A stretch of 64,000 nucleotides of DNA from Epiperipatus broadwayi (Eukaryota > Onychophora > Udeonychophora > Euonychophora > Peripatidae): assembly GCA_028023455.1 (NCBI GenBank), contig JAQFVV010012447.1, forward strand, positions 1,056,001-1,120,000, written 5' to 3'. Below the pieces are notes generated by a model. That model ran no database searches. It was not told the origin of the DNA and saw only the letters and a program-made list of their open reading frames with translations. Positions 36,859 to 47,969 of this stretch are shown here, one piece after another; the stretch's first letter is position 1; the number at the start of each line of letters is the position of its first letter. The position numbers were made by a program, and so were the translations under genes.

Positions 36859-38740
36859 TGGAGGATAGATATAACTAAGCTCCACTTGGGTTGCCAAATA
36901 TAACAGGGTGTACAAACAATAAATATGATTGAGCCTCATTTAGATAACCAAATATTAGAATATAGGATACTGGTGAGATAGAGAGATATTATCTACATAA
37001 AATTTTCCATAACCAATAAGAATATCAGAAAAATTAAAGTACTACAGCATCTGTCTACCCATTTTCAGGGAGTAATGCAGTGATGATTGCTTAACAACTT
37101 TCAAATATAAGTAAAATAAATAATAAAAAAATTGTAATCTGAATTAAACAAATAAATATAAACATTTTCTCTTTGGGAGAATTCAGTTAGAATTCATGGA
37201 ATTTACATATATATTTTGAATCTTGTAAGCTAGTTTGAACTTTAGGAGTGTCCTGGAATATACACTTTAAACTATTTAAATTTATTCTAATGTATATCTT
37301 TTTTTCTGATGAACTATCCCTATGCTGGTAAATTTTTTCTTCTTGGAATTTCTTCATTAATCAACAGGCATAATTTGATTATATCTTCACATTGAAATCT
37401 GGAAATTAATTCCTTTATATTTTTAGTCATATCGTAAAAGAGACAAACAGTTTCTAAAACTGGAGATAATACTTTGCATGGTAAAAAAGCTACATCTCTA
37501 TAGGATCAGCTACAACTAATTGATTTAAGGAAGATAGGCATCCATTTTAAAGGCTATAGAGATATTTTAAAGCATCTCCATGATATAGTTGTGCAATGTA
37601 AGTTCAATTTTATGTGGATTATCAGAATATTCTGGGTCACAACTACTAACTCCTCAATTGCTGAATAAAGCTTCTCTAACTGCTATGTCTATTTTTAAAA
37701 ACAGCCTGGAATGTCAATTGTTCTCCAATGTTTTAAATCTGGCTTAAATACTTTCTCATCTTATGATGTCATTAAAACTAAATTTAAAAACATTATATAT
37801 TTAAGTGCACATGTATTAATCAATATAATTGCAACTGATCTAATTAATTAAATACATTTTCCTATTTATGAGACAACAGAACTTTATTATCTACTTAATG
37901 TTTCTTGAATAAATTCTTTACTCCATTTCAATTTTAACCGGCTTTAAAATAAAATATAAAACAAGTTTTACATAAAAATCTTTTTTTTTTTTCAAATATT
38001 ATACATTTTTCAATTTTACAGACTTAAAAATTGTTATAAATTTTGAATAATAATATTTATGCTCTTGTGGAATAAAATTCTATCAAGTGCTGGAGTAATC
38101 TTGTTCTTTTAATGTTAATAATGATTTTATTATTCATTAATAAATGCCAATTATCAATTCTAGATATTATTTTATTTATTTTATTTACCAAACTTTTCAG
38201 TTTAATTTTTAATAGCACATATCTGAAATCAATAAAACAGCTGTGAATACATTTATAATTCAATTTTGTTTTCTTACAAGTAAATAATTGAAAATACTTG
38301 TTATTAAATATTTCAATTGCTGGTTTTAATAACTCCCAGGTATATGTTTTGGTATTTTCTGAAATAAGAAAAAGCTTGTTTGTCTTATTCAGTTAAATTC
38401 AATCACTGTCTGTTTTATCATAACATATAATACATAAATTGGATTGTGCATTTATTAAACATAAAATTATCATATTTACATATGTAATAATTAGCTTTAT
38501 GGAATTCAATTCTTAGCTTAATAATTTATAAGTTGGGGCAAGGTTGCTAGTTTTTTATATGCACTGATATAAAGTAATAATAAAAATAAAGCAGACATTT
38601 TTATAAATAGCTACTGTAAGTCAAAAGTCTTTCTAATGATTACTTATAGAGGAACTGTCAAGAAGAAGACAATATTCACCAGACTTTCAATTTCTGGATG
38701 ATTAAGATTTTTGTGGTTTTCCATCTCTATTTTACCATTT
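36725..38740. other. AT-rich non-coding stretch
   Basis: No gene recognised. A (TA)n tract lies at 36830-36855. Confidence 0.45.
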
Positions 38741-38747
38741 AACTAAT

Positions 38748-38880
38748 GAACAAAGATAAAACTCTCCATACAGTAGTGCCATCCAGTGCAAGCCAGAGTA
38801 ATTAATGGATGCAAGAAAGGTTTGTGCTTTTGTTTTAACAGCTTGTGTAAGCATAGAAAATGGTGAGCAGCTGAAGATAG
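38748..38880. mobile_element. F1 fragment
   Basis: AAAACTCTCCATACAGTAGT, GAGTAATTAATGGATGC and AGGTTTGTGC match the F1 outer end, then the sequence jumps to TTTTGTTTTAACAGCTTG of the opposite end. Ribozyme and body are deleted, as in the 24.0 kb fragment. Confidence 0.7.
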
Positions 38881-39205
38881 ATAGGTACTTATTTGATAAC
38901 TTTTATTGATGAATCCTCTGTGTTGGCTTTGGGCCAACTATCTAAAAGAAAACCTCTATGTCTCTTGAAAGGAATTTTATTTGACCCATATTCAAATCTC
39001 AGATCATAGGCAATGGCAGTCAGATATACTACCACTTCAATTTAACAATACTTCTAAAAATAATACATTATTCTAAAATCGCTATCCAACACATACAGAA
39101 ATAAAATGCTTATTTAAATTATTTTTTAAATTTTTAGTATTTTTTTAATTACTGTAAATTAGCTTAAATATTAACTATATAGCCTCAGTTAATGCTAGGA
39201 ACTGA

Positions 39206-39208
<3 letters not shown>

Positions 39209-39281
<73 letters not shown>
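39209..39281. repeat. (TA)n microsatellite with one interruption
   Basis: Two long TA runs separated by TATTCTA. Confidence 0.97.
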
Positions 39282-39282
<1 letters not shown>

Positions 39283-39414
39283 GCATAAAGAATAATAATT
39301 CATTTCAAAAAGCATTTGTACATATGTATGCAAAAGTATTAATATATAATGAAGTAAAAATTAATATTACTCTATTTATGTGTGTGATGTTAAATTTTTA
39401 TGCACCATTTAAAG

Positions 39415-39907
39415 CATGGGTGGGCACATAGCAGCCTGAGGGCCACATGTGGCCTGCTAAGAGTTTTTATGCAACCTGCTAAGACAATCAGAAAAATCCA
39501 CCTTGAACTGAAATTTCCTTCCTGTGTGCGACCAAAGATTCATGTCGTATTTTCCACTAGGATGGCCACATCAATACACATGTGCAGTGTACATACAATA
39601 TACAGTGCTTTCCCAGTTAATCTGGTTAATTTAAATTTTGTCTTTGAATTAGCAAATATATACATTTGTAACTTTAGTGAAACCATGAATCCTCTGAAAA
39701 AATGTAAAATCGGTGATGAATGTCATGTGTTTAATGAAGACTGAACAAACTAATATTTCTTTGGTAATGCAGGGAATAAAGCAGTGTGTTTATTGTGTCA
39801 TGAAAAAAAGACAGCCCTCCACTAACCTTCACTTCCACAAAGTGGCCCTCGATGTGGCTCTCCATCAACCTATGTGTCCCTCAAGTCAAAACAATTGCCC
39901 ATCTTTG
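39415..39907 (+). mobile_element. hAT-type DNA transposon relic, 493 bp
   Basis: The left end CATGGGTGGGCACAT then GGGCCACATGTGGCC is the familiar hAT terminal pattern (GGTGGGCAA...GGCC...GGGCCACATG). The right end read in reverse (CAAAGATGGGCAATTG, then GAGAGCCACATCGAGGGCC) is its partner. Immediate flanks ATTTAAAG (39407-39414) and ATTTAGAG (39908-39915) form an 8-bp target duplication with one mismatch, the size typical of hAT. The interior keeps only a stub of coding sequence, so it must have depended on transposase supplied in trans. Confidence 0.85.
39684..39860 (+). pseudogene. BED-type zinc finger stub of a hAT transposase
   Basis: From the ATG at 39684: MNPLKKCKIGDECHVFNED, then a stop and frameshift, then a frame giving KQCVYCVMKKRQPSTNLHFH. 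The order (basic start, D.C..F...W-like segment, aromatic-Cys-x2-Cys, then N...H) is that of the N-terminal BED finger of hAT transposases and their domesticated GTF2I-repeat-domain relatives. The catalytic DDE part is missing, and the coding stub runs straight into the right terminal repeat. Confidence 0.6.
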
Positions 39908-40259
39908 ATTTAGAGGATTTTTTAAACATTGAATATTACCATACTGCTAAAAAAAAATCAACCAATTTTAACACACTATTTATTTCAAGATCTGTCTTTA
40001 TCAGGTTAAAAATAAACAATACTTCATTACCATAGCAACATTATTTTTATTTGACACCAAATTTAACAAAATGATAATATTTCATTGAAAATAATGTGAT
40101 GTTTGTAGAGTATCAGTCATTTATAGATCATACAATGTGAGCAGAAGCTAAAGTATTTTGTGTTAGTGCTGGTTTTGTAATTTTTCAAAAAGTTTAAAAA
40201 AATTTATTAGATGGCTTATGAGAATTTGATACAACATCACTTAATTGCATATATATATA

Positions 40260-41440
40260 TTGTACCGGGTTCGAATATGGGTCAATCAAAACACCGGCTC
40301 TTAGTTCAGAGAAGAACATACTCAGAGAGTATGTATGCCCAAATGATAGCTATAAAATATATAACTAGTGTTACATTCCCAGGACATAACGTCTTCTCAA
40401 CTGTTGAGTTCAACACCAGAGTTCAAAGCACTTTTTTGTTTCGTGTAAACACGGGTGCCAGCTATCTATTCAGAAGAATAAACAATGCACTTTGAACAAT
40501 GGCCACTAACTCAACGCCTAAGTATCCACAACTAGCTCAGTTATTGGTAATCACTAACAGATTATACATAATTAGTGGTGAAAAGAATTGTAAGAGAGAT
40601 TGGTAAAAAGAATTGATAAAAAGAATTGACCGACAAATAAAGTTTAATTTTAAAGACAATTTATTAACTAACATTTACTAATTTTAAACATTTTATAAAT
40701 CTAAAATAACACACACACATTTTAAATTAACACACTATAATATATTTTATGAGAAAGTATAAATAATGTTTGACGTTTATAAAATCATATATCATTCACA
40801 AACACGCACATCAATAGTTCATTTTATGCATGCTTATAGAGTTCAAATTACTTGTCTCTGGAGGCTTTATGAATTAATGCAATGCAATGGCTATTATAGA
40901 AATAAGAATATGAAATATTATTACCTAGGATTTTGAACGTAGATTTAGAACTTTGTTTTCTTCTTGTTTGCTGCTTCCATTAAGAATATTTTCAGCTGGC
41001 TGGGACATTTCCTTGATGAGTTTCCTTATTATTCACAATTATTATTATTGGAGACAATTAGATACTGACAGAGATTTTTTAAGTTGTTACGCTGACATTA
41101 TTTCACAGGAACATCTTGCTGTTTTCATCGGACTTTAGGCTGGAGAGACATGTGTTCCCAAAAACTGCTCAGCACTGCATTTTTGTTTCTACATAATACT
41201 GAACTGTTATCTGAACTGAAACAATTACTCGACTGAATGATTGTCCTCTCTTGACTTAACTGACTCATTTGTTGTCCCATAAAAAAAACAGTCTATTTAT
41301 GCCTGCGATGTGTTGTCCTTGTAATATCCTCCGGCAATATCTGTTGTTGAAATTCCTTTGATAATCCTTTGAGAACGTGTTTTGGAAGATCGCAAACATG
41401 TTGTTTTATATAATTTTAATTAGTAGCTAATCCTTTGGAG
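40260..41440. other. Unclassified block beginning TGTACCGGG, possibly a solo LTR
   Basis: Starts right after TATATATAT with TGTACCGGGTTCGAATAT and is noticeably less AT-rich over two stretches (40260-40560, 40940-41400). An AATAAA occurs at 40638. The start TG and similarity of the first bases to 34388 suggest an LTR or transposon end, but I found no matching CA terminus, no target duplication and no primer-binding site. Open frames (94 aa at 40211, 61 aa at 40953) have no recognised domain. Confidence 0.3.
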
Positions 41441-41989
41441 ACAAGCTTTTTAATCATGTTGTTTTATATTTTAATTAATAGCCATCACTGTGTTTTTAAT
41501 GATAATCTTCTTTTATTTCATTTTAATATGTATTCATACATTTTTATTTATTTACAATTGCACATATATACGCACAAATATAACTAGTTTTAAGATTACT
41601 TTTTCTTTAATTCGAATGAAAAGAGATTTGTATTTTTTAAACTCTAAATTATATTTTGACTAATAATAATAAACTCTACTTCCTTTATAAAACTTTTAGT
41701 TTATTTTTTCTAACCAAAACTCCCCCTCCCCCCTTTTAATCAATTATTTTCTAACTTTTATTTCAAACTCTTTTACGAAAATAAACTGTAATAAAACTCT
41801 TAAACTTTTAAATACATTTTCTTTTATGAAAGATTATTTTAATAATTTTTTTTTAGATAAATTATCATGTGCCAATTTCAATATTGGTACAATATATATA
41901 TATAATGCTGTTAATTATTATTGAGAAGCAAAATGTATTTTATTTTTTTATTGCATTGCTAAATCCTTATAATATTAATATCATCTATG

Positions 41990-42150
41990 TTCTTTATTAC
42001 TTTTTGCAATATGTTTTTGCAACCCACTATTGAAAGTTTTGATTGGCCCAGAAATCTTTTTCAGAACTTCTATTTATATTTCCAATAGAAATTCTGGAGA
42101 AGATTGCTGGGTCGATTGAAACTGTATATAGTGGGTTGTAAAAAAAGCAT
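41990..42150. repeat. F6 foldback with hammerhead-like motif
   Basis: Left arm GCAACCCACTATTGAAAG...CAGAAATCTTTTTCAGAAC is complemented by right arm TTCTGGAGAAGATTGCTGGG then GATTGAAACTGTATATAG and TGGGTTGTAA. The right arm reads CTGGAGA (A6 changed to G), stem II GATTGC...GATT, GAAA, CTGTA. Homologous to the 12.47 kb motif. Centre at about 42085. Confidence 0.65.
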
Positions 42151-42708
42151 TGTAAAAAGTGCCATTTGGTAAAGCTATTTCAAAGAATTTTTTAACTTTA
42201 TTAGTTTTTATAACGTTTAATAATTTAATCTTTCTATTAATTGATTATGTTATGGATTTTAGTTATGCTAATAATTTTATTATAGTCAAGAATATACATA
42301 ATTTAATTACAGTAATTTTCAGTTTTACAAATAATATATACATTGGAATATTTTTAAGAACTTGGAAATAACTGTCCCATTTTATTTTTAAAAAACTAAG
42401 TTAGATGGTATAGACAGTGGTCAATGAAATTAATAAACTGTAAACATTTTTTTGCATCTAAATCTACACCATCCGACTGCGATTTTTCTAAAATAAAGTA
42501 AAACACATATGAAAATATTTTAACAATAACAACTGTAAAAATTATATATATATACATATATATATATATGAAAAACAAAAAAGCAAGTTAAACTTGCCAA
42601 CACTTGTATTTATGATCAACAGATGGCGTTTTACCAAAAACACCATCAAAGCGTGTTTGTTTACATAAATGTCAGAGTAAGCATTCACTACCTCTTTCAT
42701 TAGTTCCA

Positions 42709-42754
42709 CCTTCAGATCATGATTTCAAGCTGATTTTGCTATCATCAGTGAAGG
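42709..42754 (-). ncRNA. Hammerhead ribozyme, F4, core intact
   Basis: Minus strand: CCTTCA pairs perfectly with TGAAGG (six pairs of stem I), CTGATGA (plus 42742-42748), stem II closed by AGC with GCT around a loop AAAATCA, GAAA (plus 42723-42726), stem III ATCATGAT (self-complementary), C17, cut between plus 42715 and 42714. The stem I helix without internal loop distinguishes F4 from F1. Confidence 0.82.
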
Positions 42755-42898
42755 ACAGGAAATAAGAAACTAGATCTAAACACTAAACTCTGAGCGTTTA
42801 TGAAACAATTTCTAAAAAATTCACACTTGCAAGCTGAATAGAAATTGTTTCATAAAAACTCAGAGTTTAGTGTTTAGATCTAGTTTCTTATTTCCTGT

Positions 42899-42944
42899 CC
42901 TTCACTGGTGATAGAAAAATCAGCTAGAAATCATGATATGAAGG
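42899..42944 (+). ncRNA. Hammerhead, F4, A6 mutated
   Basis: CCTTCA and TGAAGG are kept. The first core strand reads CTGGTGA (A6 to G), and the cut dinucleotide is TA instead of TC. Expected to be inactive because A6 is a core base. Confidence 0.75.
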
Positions 42945-43302
42945 TGGTACTAATGAAAGAGGTAGTGAATGCTTACTCGGACATTTATGTAAACAAACAT
43001 GCTTTGACGGTGTTTTTGGTAAAATGCCATATGTTGATCATAAATACAAGTATTGGCAAGTTTAACTTGCTTTTTGTTTTTCATAAATGTACCTTTGAAG
43101 TTTTTTCTTGCAATGATATATATTGCAGAGGCTTCTACTATGTAAAGATACTGAACTGATATCAGACCCATATAGCTATCTGGCTTGCTATGCTGATTTT
43201 GAAGACATTACATGTCTAAAAAATTCACGCTTGCAAGCTGAATGGAAATTGTTTCATAAATACTCAGAGTTTAGTGTTTAGACCTAGTTTCTTATTTCCT
43301 GT

Positions 43303-43348
43303 CCTTCATTGATGATAGCAAAATCAGCTTGAAATCATGATCTGAAGG
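43303..43348 (+). ncRNA. Hammerhead, F4, C3 mutated
   Basis: CCTTCA, then TTGATGA (C3 to T), stem II and GAAATCATGATC as in the intact copy, then TGAAGG. C3 is required, so this copy is probably dead. Confidence 0.78.
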
Positions 43349-43404
43349 TGGAACTAACGAAAGAGGTAGTTGATTGTGTTTTTGGTAAAACGCCATCTGT
43401 TGAT

Positions 43405-43432
43405 CATATATATATATATATATATATATATA
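43405..43432. repeat. (TA)n microsatellite
   Basis: About 14 TA units abutting the outer end of the F4 array. Confidence 0.95.
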
Positions 43433-43893
43433 CAGTGATAGTTTAACACTAGTTACATCCCCTCCCCTTCTATTATATCAACCTATTTTTAAAAGACATT
43501 GCTATTCCTAATTTATTAATTTTAAAATAAATAGGTAACTAATTCTGATTATGGAATAAGTATAGATGCATTTGAGTCCTCTGCCTACATCCATGCCTTT
43601 CATATTCGTTATATACAGTAAAGAATAATTTTATCACATTCTGGTGGCTTATTTGAAGTGAAAGTAGTTTTATTCAGTTAAAAAAATTTTTTATTTCATT
43701 TATTTAAATGTAATGTCACTAATATTGTATTATCCAAACTATTAACTCTAAGGTTTTAAACCCCAATCAATTTTTTTGTCTGGTTATATAGTATTTCAGC
43801 AAGTAAAAATGATACAACAAAATAATCTCACTTAAATGTAGGTGAGTTAGCTAAATATCATATGTTCAAATCTTCTAGCATCATCAGCTAATA

Positions 43894-44008
43894 TAGTAGT
43901 AGTAGCAGTAGCAGTAGCTATAGCAGTAGCAGTGGTGATGGTGGTGGTAGTAGTAGTAGTATTAGCAGCAGTAGCAGTAGCAGTAGAAGTAGAAGTAGCA
44001 GTAGTAGC

Positions 44009-44040
<32 letters not shown>

Positions 44041-44123
44041 CAGCAGCAGCAGTAGTAGCAGCAGCAGTAGCAGCAGCAGCAGTAGCAGCAGCAGCAGCAG
44101 TAGCAGTAGTAGTAGTAGTAGTT
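43894..44123. repeat. (AGT/AGC)n trinucleotide tract
   Basis: Mixed AGT and AGC triplets for about 230 bp. The Thr/Ala-rich (minus, 118 aa) and Val/Ala-rich (plus, 64 aa) frames are translations of this tract and not genes. It is the most G+C-rich stretch of the window. Confidence 0.95.
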
Positions 44124-44129
44124 TGATTC

Positions 44130-45045
44130 AGGTATTTAAGTGCAATGTAATGGAATATAACCAATTGCAGATTACATATAAAAATAGTAAAGAAAGTATT
44201 CATAATGCATATTAATATATATATATTATAACCCTAATAGCAGAAGTAAATGCTACATTAGCAAATTTGAAGTATAGTGTATTTGTGTGTACACATATGC
44301 ATACATATATATGATAAAGAAAGAGAAAATAGAGAGTTTGTAAATTAAAGGCATTTTAAGATCTTGTTAGTTTTACCTATTTTGAATTGTGTTTAGAGGT
44401 AAAATTTTATCAATTCCTTATAATGGTGAATTCAAATCCAAGAATAAAGAATTATGAATTAATAATATTTTTGGAATTATAAATAAAATAATAAAAGTCA
44501 GCAAAGAATTTATTTCTTGTAATACATAGAAGATAAAGAAAAGAATGCAAACATTTATTTCTTTCTTTTGTTAAAGAAAAACATTTAAATATTTTTCTCT
44601 GAGGTTCAAAATAGTACACTAATCATCATTATGATATCTGCTGCAGATAACAAAAAGAATTTACATAATGGTGCATGCAAAGGCTAATGATGCAGATAGC
44701 AAGCAGTTATTCATTCAGTGGTCAACTTTATTCCAGTGTGAATTGATGGAATTCTAAACTACGAAAGATAAGTTAAAGCAGTGGCAGCTTTCCATGTGGA
44801 TAAGAGTTGCCTTGCTTCTATTTGAAATTTCAAAACTTACATTAAAAGCTATAAAATATTTTATTATAATGATAGGCCAGGATAAGTAGCATGCCAATTA
44901 AAAAACTCTGATCATGCAGCCCAGTCTTGTCCAGTGAGTAATGTCATATGTCACATTATATTGCCATATCTTATATTATTCCCAGAAAAAAAAAGAAGCA
45001 GACTACACAGCTAAATTTCCAATAATTTATATGTATTTTATAGCT
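44130..45045. other. Non-coding stretch
   Basis: No gene recognised upstream of the LINE fragment. Confidence 0.4.
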
Positions 45046-45049
45046 ATTG

Positions 45050-45860
45050 CTATATTAAGAACTACCCATCTCAGGCTAATGGAGGAAAACAAAAGCTTTC
45101 CATTTGAACCAATGGACATTCTACCTCCACGTCCAGGTGAGTGGATCTCCAAAATCAAAAGCCATCTTACCAGTTTGTTTTCAGTCTCTGCACAGACTTT
45201 AAAAGCCAAAAAACATATTGGGAGGTCTATAAGTTAATCAATCCGAATCTAGTTATTTCATCAACAGAACTTGGCTTAAATAATAAAACAATAATTAAAA
45301 AATATATACATTGGGTTTTTGAATCTTTGCCTACAAACCACTTTTTAGTCTCGAAGAGAGGTTATCAAAGAATTGAATCTTAATGCCATCTTTGCTCTAT
45401 AGATGATGAAACATTAGCACATCTCTTCTACAACTGCTCCTTTTTGGGTCCAATCAGATCATTCATAGTAAGCTGTGTTTCTGACAATAGAAATGTGCTA
45501 TCCATTAAGAAGGCCTTCAAAATTGGTGCCTATTCTACTATCAGAATGGCCATCTTCCTGCTATTTGCAGTGTGGGTTACTAGATGCAAACTTATATTTT
45601 GAACACAGAGTAATGAAGTTCAGTATATCATCACCTCAAATATTACCAACATTAAAAACAGGGTCAGATTGCTTACTCTTGAATGATTATATCAGGAGAC
45701 CTGGTCTCAGTTTGACTTTACTTATGTTGTGCTATCATCTTGGAATCAACATTCACACAATGCTTCCTTTTTGTAATAAATAACTGACTTTTTCCTTATT
45801 CTTCTATATTGTAAACTTGTTCATTGGAATCAAAATGTTATCACAAATAAATTTAATTCT
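45050..45860 (+). pseudogene. LINE copy C, 3' part of ORF2 only
   Basis: Pieces follow the C-terminal half of ORF2 of the 58-64 kb copy: PMDILPPRPGEW (compare PTDRPPPRV in copy A), then after a frameshift KTYWEVYKLINPNLV, ELGLNNKTIIKKYIHW, LPTNHFLVSKRGYQR (compare LPTSYFLVTSRGF), a stop, CHLCSIDDETLAHLFYNC (the Cys-His finger, C-x2-C-x8-H-x4-C) and IRMAIFLLFAVWVTRCKL. The copy is 5'-truncated as is common for LINEs and has no catalytic RT region. No clear poly-A tail was seen after 45860. Confidence 0.85.
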
Positions 45861-46074
45861 AAAAGTAAAGCTAATTTATGTATCTTAGGTGAGAAGAGAA
45901 GAAATATACACTTCATGAAAATTTATTAAAAGACTGATTGTATTTGCAAAGAAGGAAACACATCTAAAACCTAGGATGGAAAATTTTAATGTTTGGTTTT
46001 AGTGGTAAGATATTAAAATATTAAGCTATTCATCCTATAATATGGAAAAGATTTTAAATTTACAAAGATTAAAA

Positions 46075-46790
46075 GAACTAAAGATTAGCCTTTCAAGCTA
46101 ACGTACATGCGCTTTTACGAATGTTAATAATAATAAATGAATACTTTCATTTCCAACACAAGATAAAGTCTTTGCGAATGAATAAATGAATCCACTTATT
46201 CATTCAACCCAAATGCTTATATATGGGCAAATCTTAAGTACTGGATATGAAAGTGTGAAGATAAATCAATCACTTTAAATTACTGTTTACTATGTCTGAA
46301 TGAATGATGTCAATGAAATTATCTAGAATTTATGAAATGTCACTCCTAAATGAAACTATGTAAATGAGGCATTTATGTATATAGCGCTATGTTTATAAAT
46401 TGTAATAAACTAAAGATTAACCTTTCAAGCTAATGTACATGCGCTTTTACAAATGTTAATAATAATAAATGAATACTTTCATTTCCAACACAAGATAACA
46501 TCTTTGCAAACAAATAAATGAATCCACTTATTCATTCAACCCAAATGCTTATATATGGGCAAATCTTAAGTACTGGATATGAAAGCATGAGGATAAATCA
46601 ATCACTTTAAATTACTGTTTACTATGTCTGAATGAATAACATCAACGAAATTATCTAGAATTTACAAAACGTCACTCTTAAATGAAACTAAACATATGTA
46701 AATGAGCTTGAAAGGCTAATCTTTAGTTTATTACAATTTATAAACATATTATAGCGCTATATAAATAAATGCCTCATTTAAAGATTAAAA
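46075..46790. mobile_element. F5 tandem and inverted repeat array
   Basis: The unit starting ACTAAAGATTANCCTTTCAA occurs at 46078 and 46409 (period 331). The array then reverses, ending with GCTTGAAAGGCTAATCTTTA at about 46711-46730 and ATAGCGCTATATA nearby. The architecture matches F1-F4, but I could not recognise a clear ribozyme. CTGAATGAATGATGTCAAT then GAAATTATC (about 46300-46328) is the only candidate and has an extra base in the core. A foldback relative lies at 5.8 kb. Confidence 0.75.
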
Positions 46791-47193
46791 GAAGTAAGTT
46801 ATTGTGTAATAGTATGTTACATTTTTACATTTAAATTATGAGTATAAACTCAAACTAAAAGTATATTAAATGAGGAGTTATGTTTCACTTCATATATATA
46901 CATATATGAATTTGCTAGAAGTAAAATTAAATTTATGAATTGTTAAAAAAGGTAGTAATGATTCTGTTTTATTTTACATCTATATATGAAATTACTAAAC
47001 AAGAAAAAACTAAATATATGAATTTCACATGACCCACTACTCTCAGTGCCATCTCATATTGCTGACCCACCTGATCACACACTGAAGAGTTGTGAGTTGC
47101 AATAGTTTGAAGCCTGTCTATTAAAGTATGAATATTGGCTATCTTAATATAAAGCTGAGCACTATTTATATATATATATGTGTGTGAGGATAG

Positions 47194-47250
47194 TAATCTA
47201 GACCAACTGATGATTGCTGGTTTAGCATGAAATACGTATATTGGTGATTA
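47194..47250 (+). ncRNA. Hammerhead ribozyme, F2, core intact
   Basis: Stem I: TAATC (47194-47198) with GATTA and ACCAA with TTGGT, the 5' side bulging TAG between the two helices. CTGATGA lies at 47207-47213. Stem II is TGCT-AGCA inside TTGCTGGTTTAGCAT, GAAA starts at 47229, stem III is the palindrome ATACGTAT, H17 is A at 47240 (a GUA-type site, cut before TTGG). All core positions are present. Confidence 0.87.
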
Positions 47251-47309
47251 TTTATCTTTTCAACATGTGTGATCAGGCGGGTTAGCAATATGAGATGACA
47301 CTGAAAGTA

Positions 47310-47336
47310 ATGGGTAGTGTGAAAGTCTGAGTTCGA
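47310..47336 (+). promoter_or_regulatory. tRNA-like B box inside F2
   Basis: GAAAGTCTGAGTTCGAATCCC contains GTTCGAATCC, identical to the tRNA B-box core. In the 53.5 and 54.3 kb F2 copies the same spot reads GCATTCAAATCCCC, preceded about 40 nt upstream by GGAGTGGATAGC (A-box-like). RNA polymerase III transcription is suggested, not shown. Confidence 0.55.
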
Positions 47337-47873
47337 ATCCCGCATATATTACATATATAAATGCAGGTTTAAGCCTGTACAATGTATTAAATATATGAAT
47401 TGTTTATTAGAAATGGATTAAGTATTATGCAATTGATTTTTATATCTATACATGAAATTACTAAATAGGAAGAGAATGAAGTATATACACTATTTATTAT
47501 AATGATCTTAATAATTCTATGTTCGATTGGAAAATTTGTTATATAGCTACGATCAAACTACCTATGTTTTGTTTTATTAATAAATGGCTATTTTATTATT
47601 TTATTTAACTATTCATATGCTTTGCATAAGATTAAATGTTATAGCCTTAACACACACACACACATATGCTAGTTCATAAAAATATCTACAACTGAGATAA
47701 TATGAAAACTACTGAGGGGAGGAATGGGGTATTATGGTAATGATTTTTGAATTGATGATAATTGTTACCGTAAATAATTCTAAGTAAACATTTTCTTTTT
47801 GAGAAAGTTTGGTACCTGGAATTTTTACAAATAGAAACCTAAAACAAATAAAATACTTTATAATGGAGTCGAA

Positions 47874-47966
47874 AATTGGTGGTCGAGAGGTCAGCGTTGG
47901 CTGCTTTACAAGCAGTTGTCCTGGGTCAGTGGGTTCGCTTCCTGGCTGATGCTATGACACATGAGG
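47874..47966 (+). mobile_element. tRNA-derived SINE
   Basis: TGGTGGTCGAGAGGTCAGCG (A box region), GCTGCTTTACAAGCAGT (anticodon-like arm), GTGGGTTCGCTTCCTGG (T arm with B box) and GATGCTATGACAC, followed by an A run and (ATC)n. It matches the 13.9 kb copy throughout except in the anticodon arm, where it has a normal 7-nt loop (TTTACAA) like the 25.0 kb copy. Confidence 0.82.
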
Positions 47967-47969
47967 AAA

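Larger units (their letters stand above)
42575..43404. mobile_element. F4 hammerhead repeat array, inverted then tandem
   Basis: A minus-oriented unit (42575-42811) faces plus-oriented units (42812 to about 43404), with arms such as TGATCATAAATACAAGTATT on each side. Ribozyme cuts at 42938/42939 and 43342/43343 give a 404-nt unit. The box CTGAACTGATATCAGACCC lies at 43151. The flip at about 42812 is in a body sequence (AACAATTTCTAAAAAATTC), not at the ribozyme, unlike F1 and F3. (TA)n abuts both outer ends (42545-42568, 43405-43432). Confidence 0.8.
47029..47350. mobile_element. F2 hammerhead repeat, inverted unit
   Basis: CACATGACCCACTACTCTC ... CTGATCACAC on the left (47029-47083) is the reverse complement of TGTGTGATCAGGCGGGTTAG ... 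GTAGTGTG on the right (47268-47321). Between them lie CTGAGCACTATTTATATATA, the ribozyme and ATTTATCTTTTCAACATGTG. The right end closes with GAGTTCGAATCCCGC, a canonical B box, so the unit also looks tRNA-like. Matches the F2 array at 53.5-54.9 kb in order and spacing. Confidence 0.75.

Noticed and set aside
39400-39744. The 114-aa frame over the hAT relic as a host gene
   Set aside because: Its N-terminal half reads through the transposon terminal repeat; only the part from 39684 resembles transposase.
41013-41040. CTTGATGAGTTTCC as a ribozyme core
   Set aside because: No GAAA or pairing partner at the required spacing.
43847-44203. Thr/Ala-rich 118-aa frame that could look like a mucin or antifreeze protein
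   Set aside because: It is the reverse translation of the (AGT/AGC)n tract, without signal peptide or flanking coding bias.
46290-46340. A functional hammerhead in F5 (CTGAATGA...GAAATTATC)
   Set aside because: One inserted base in the core and no stem I pairing could be found; kept only as a possibility in the F5 finding.
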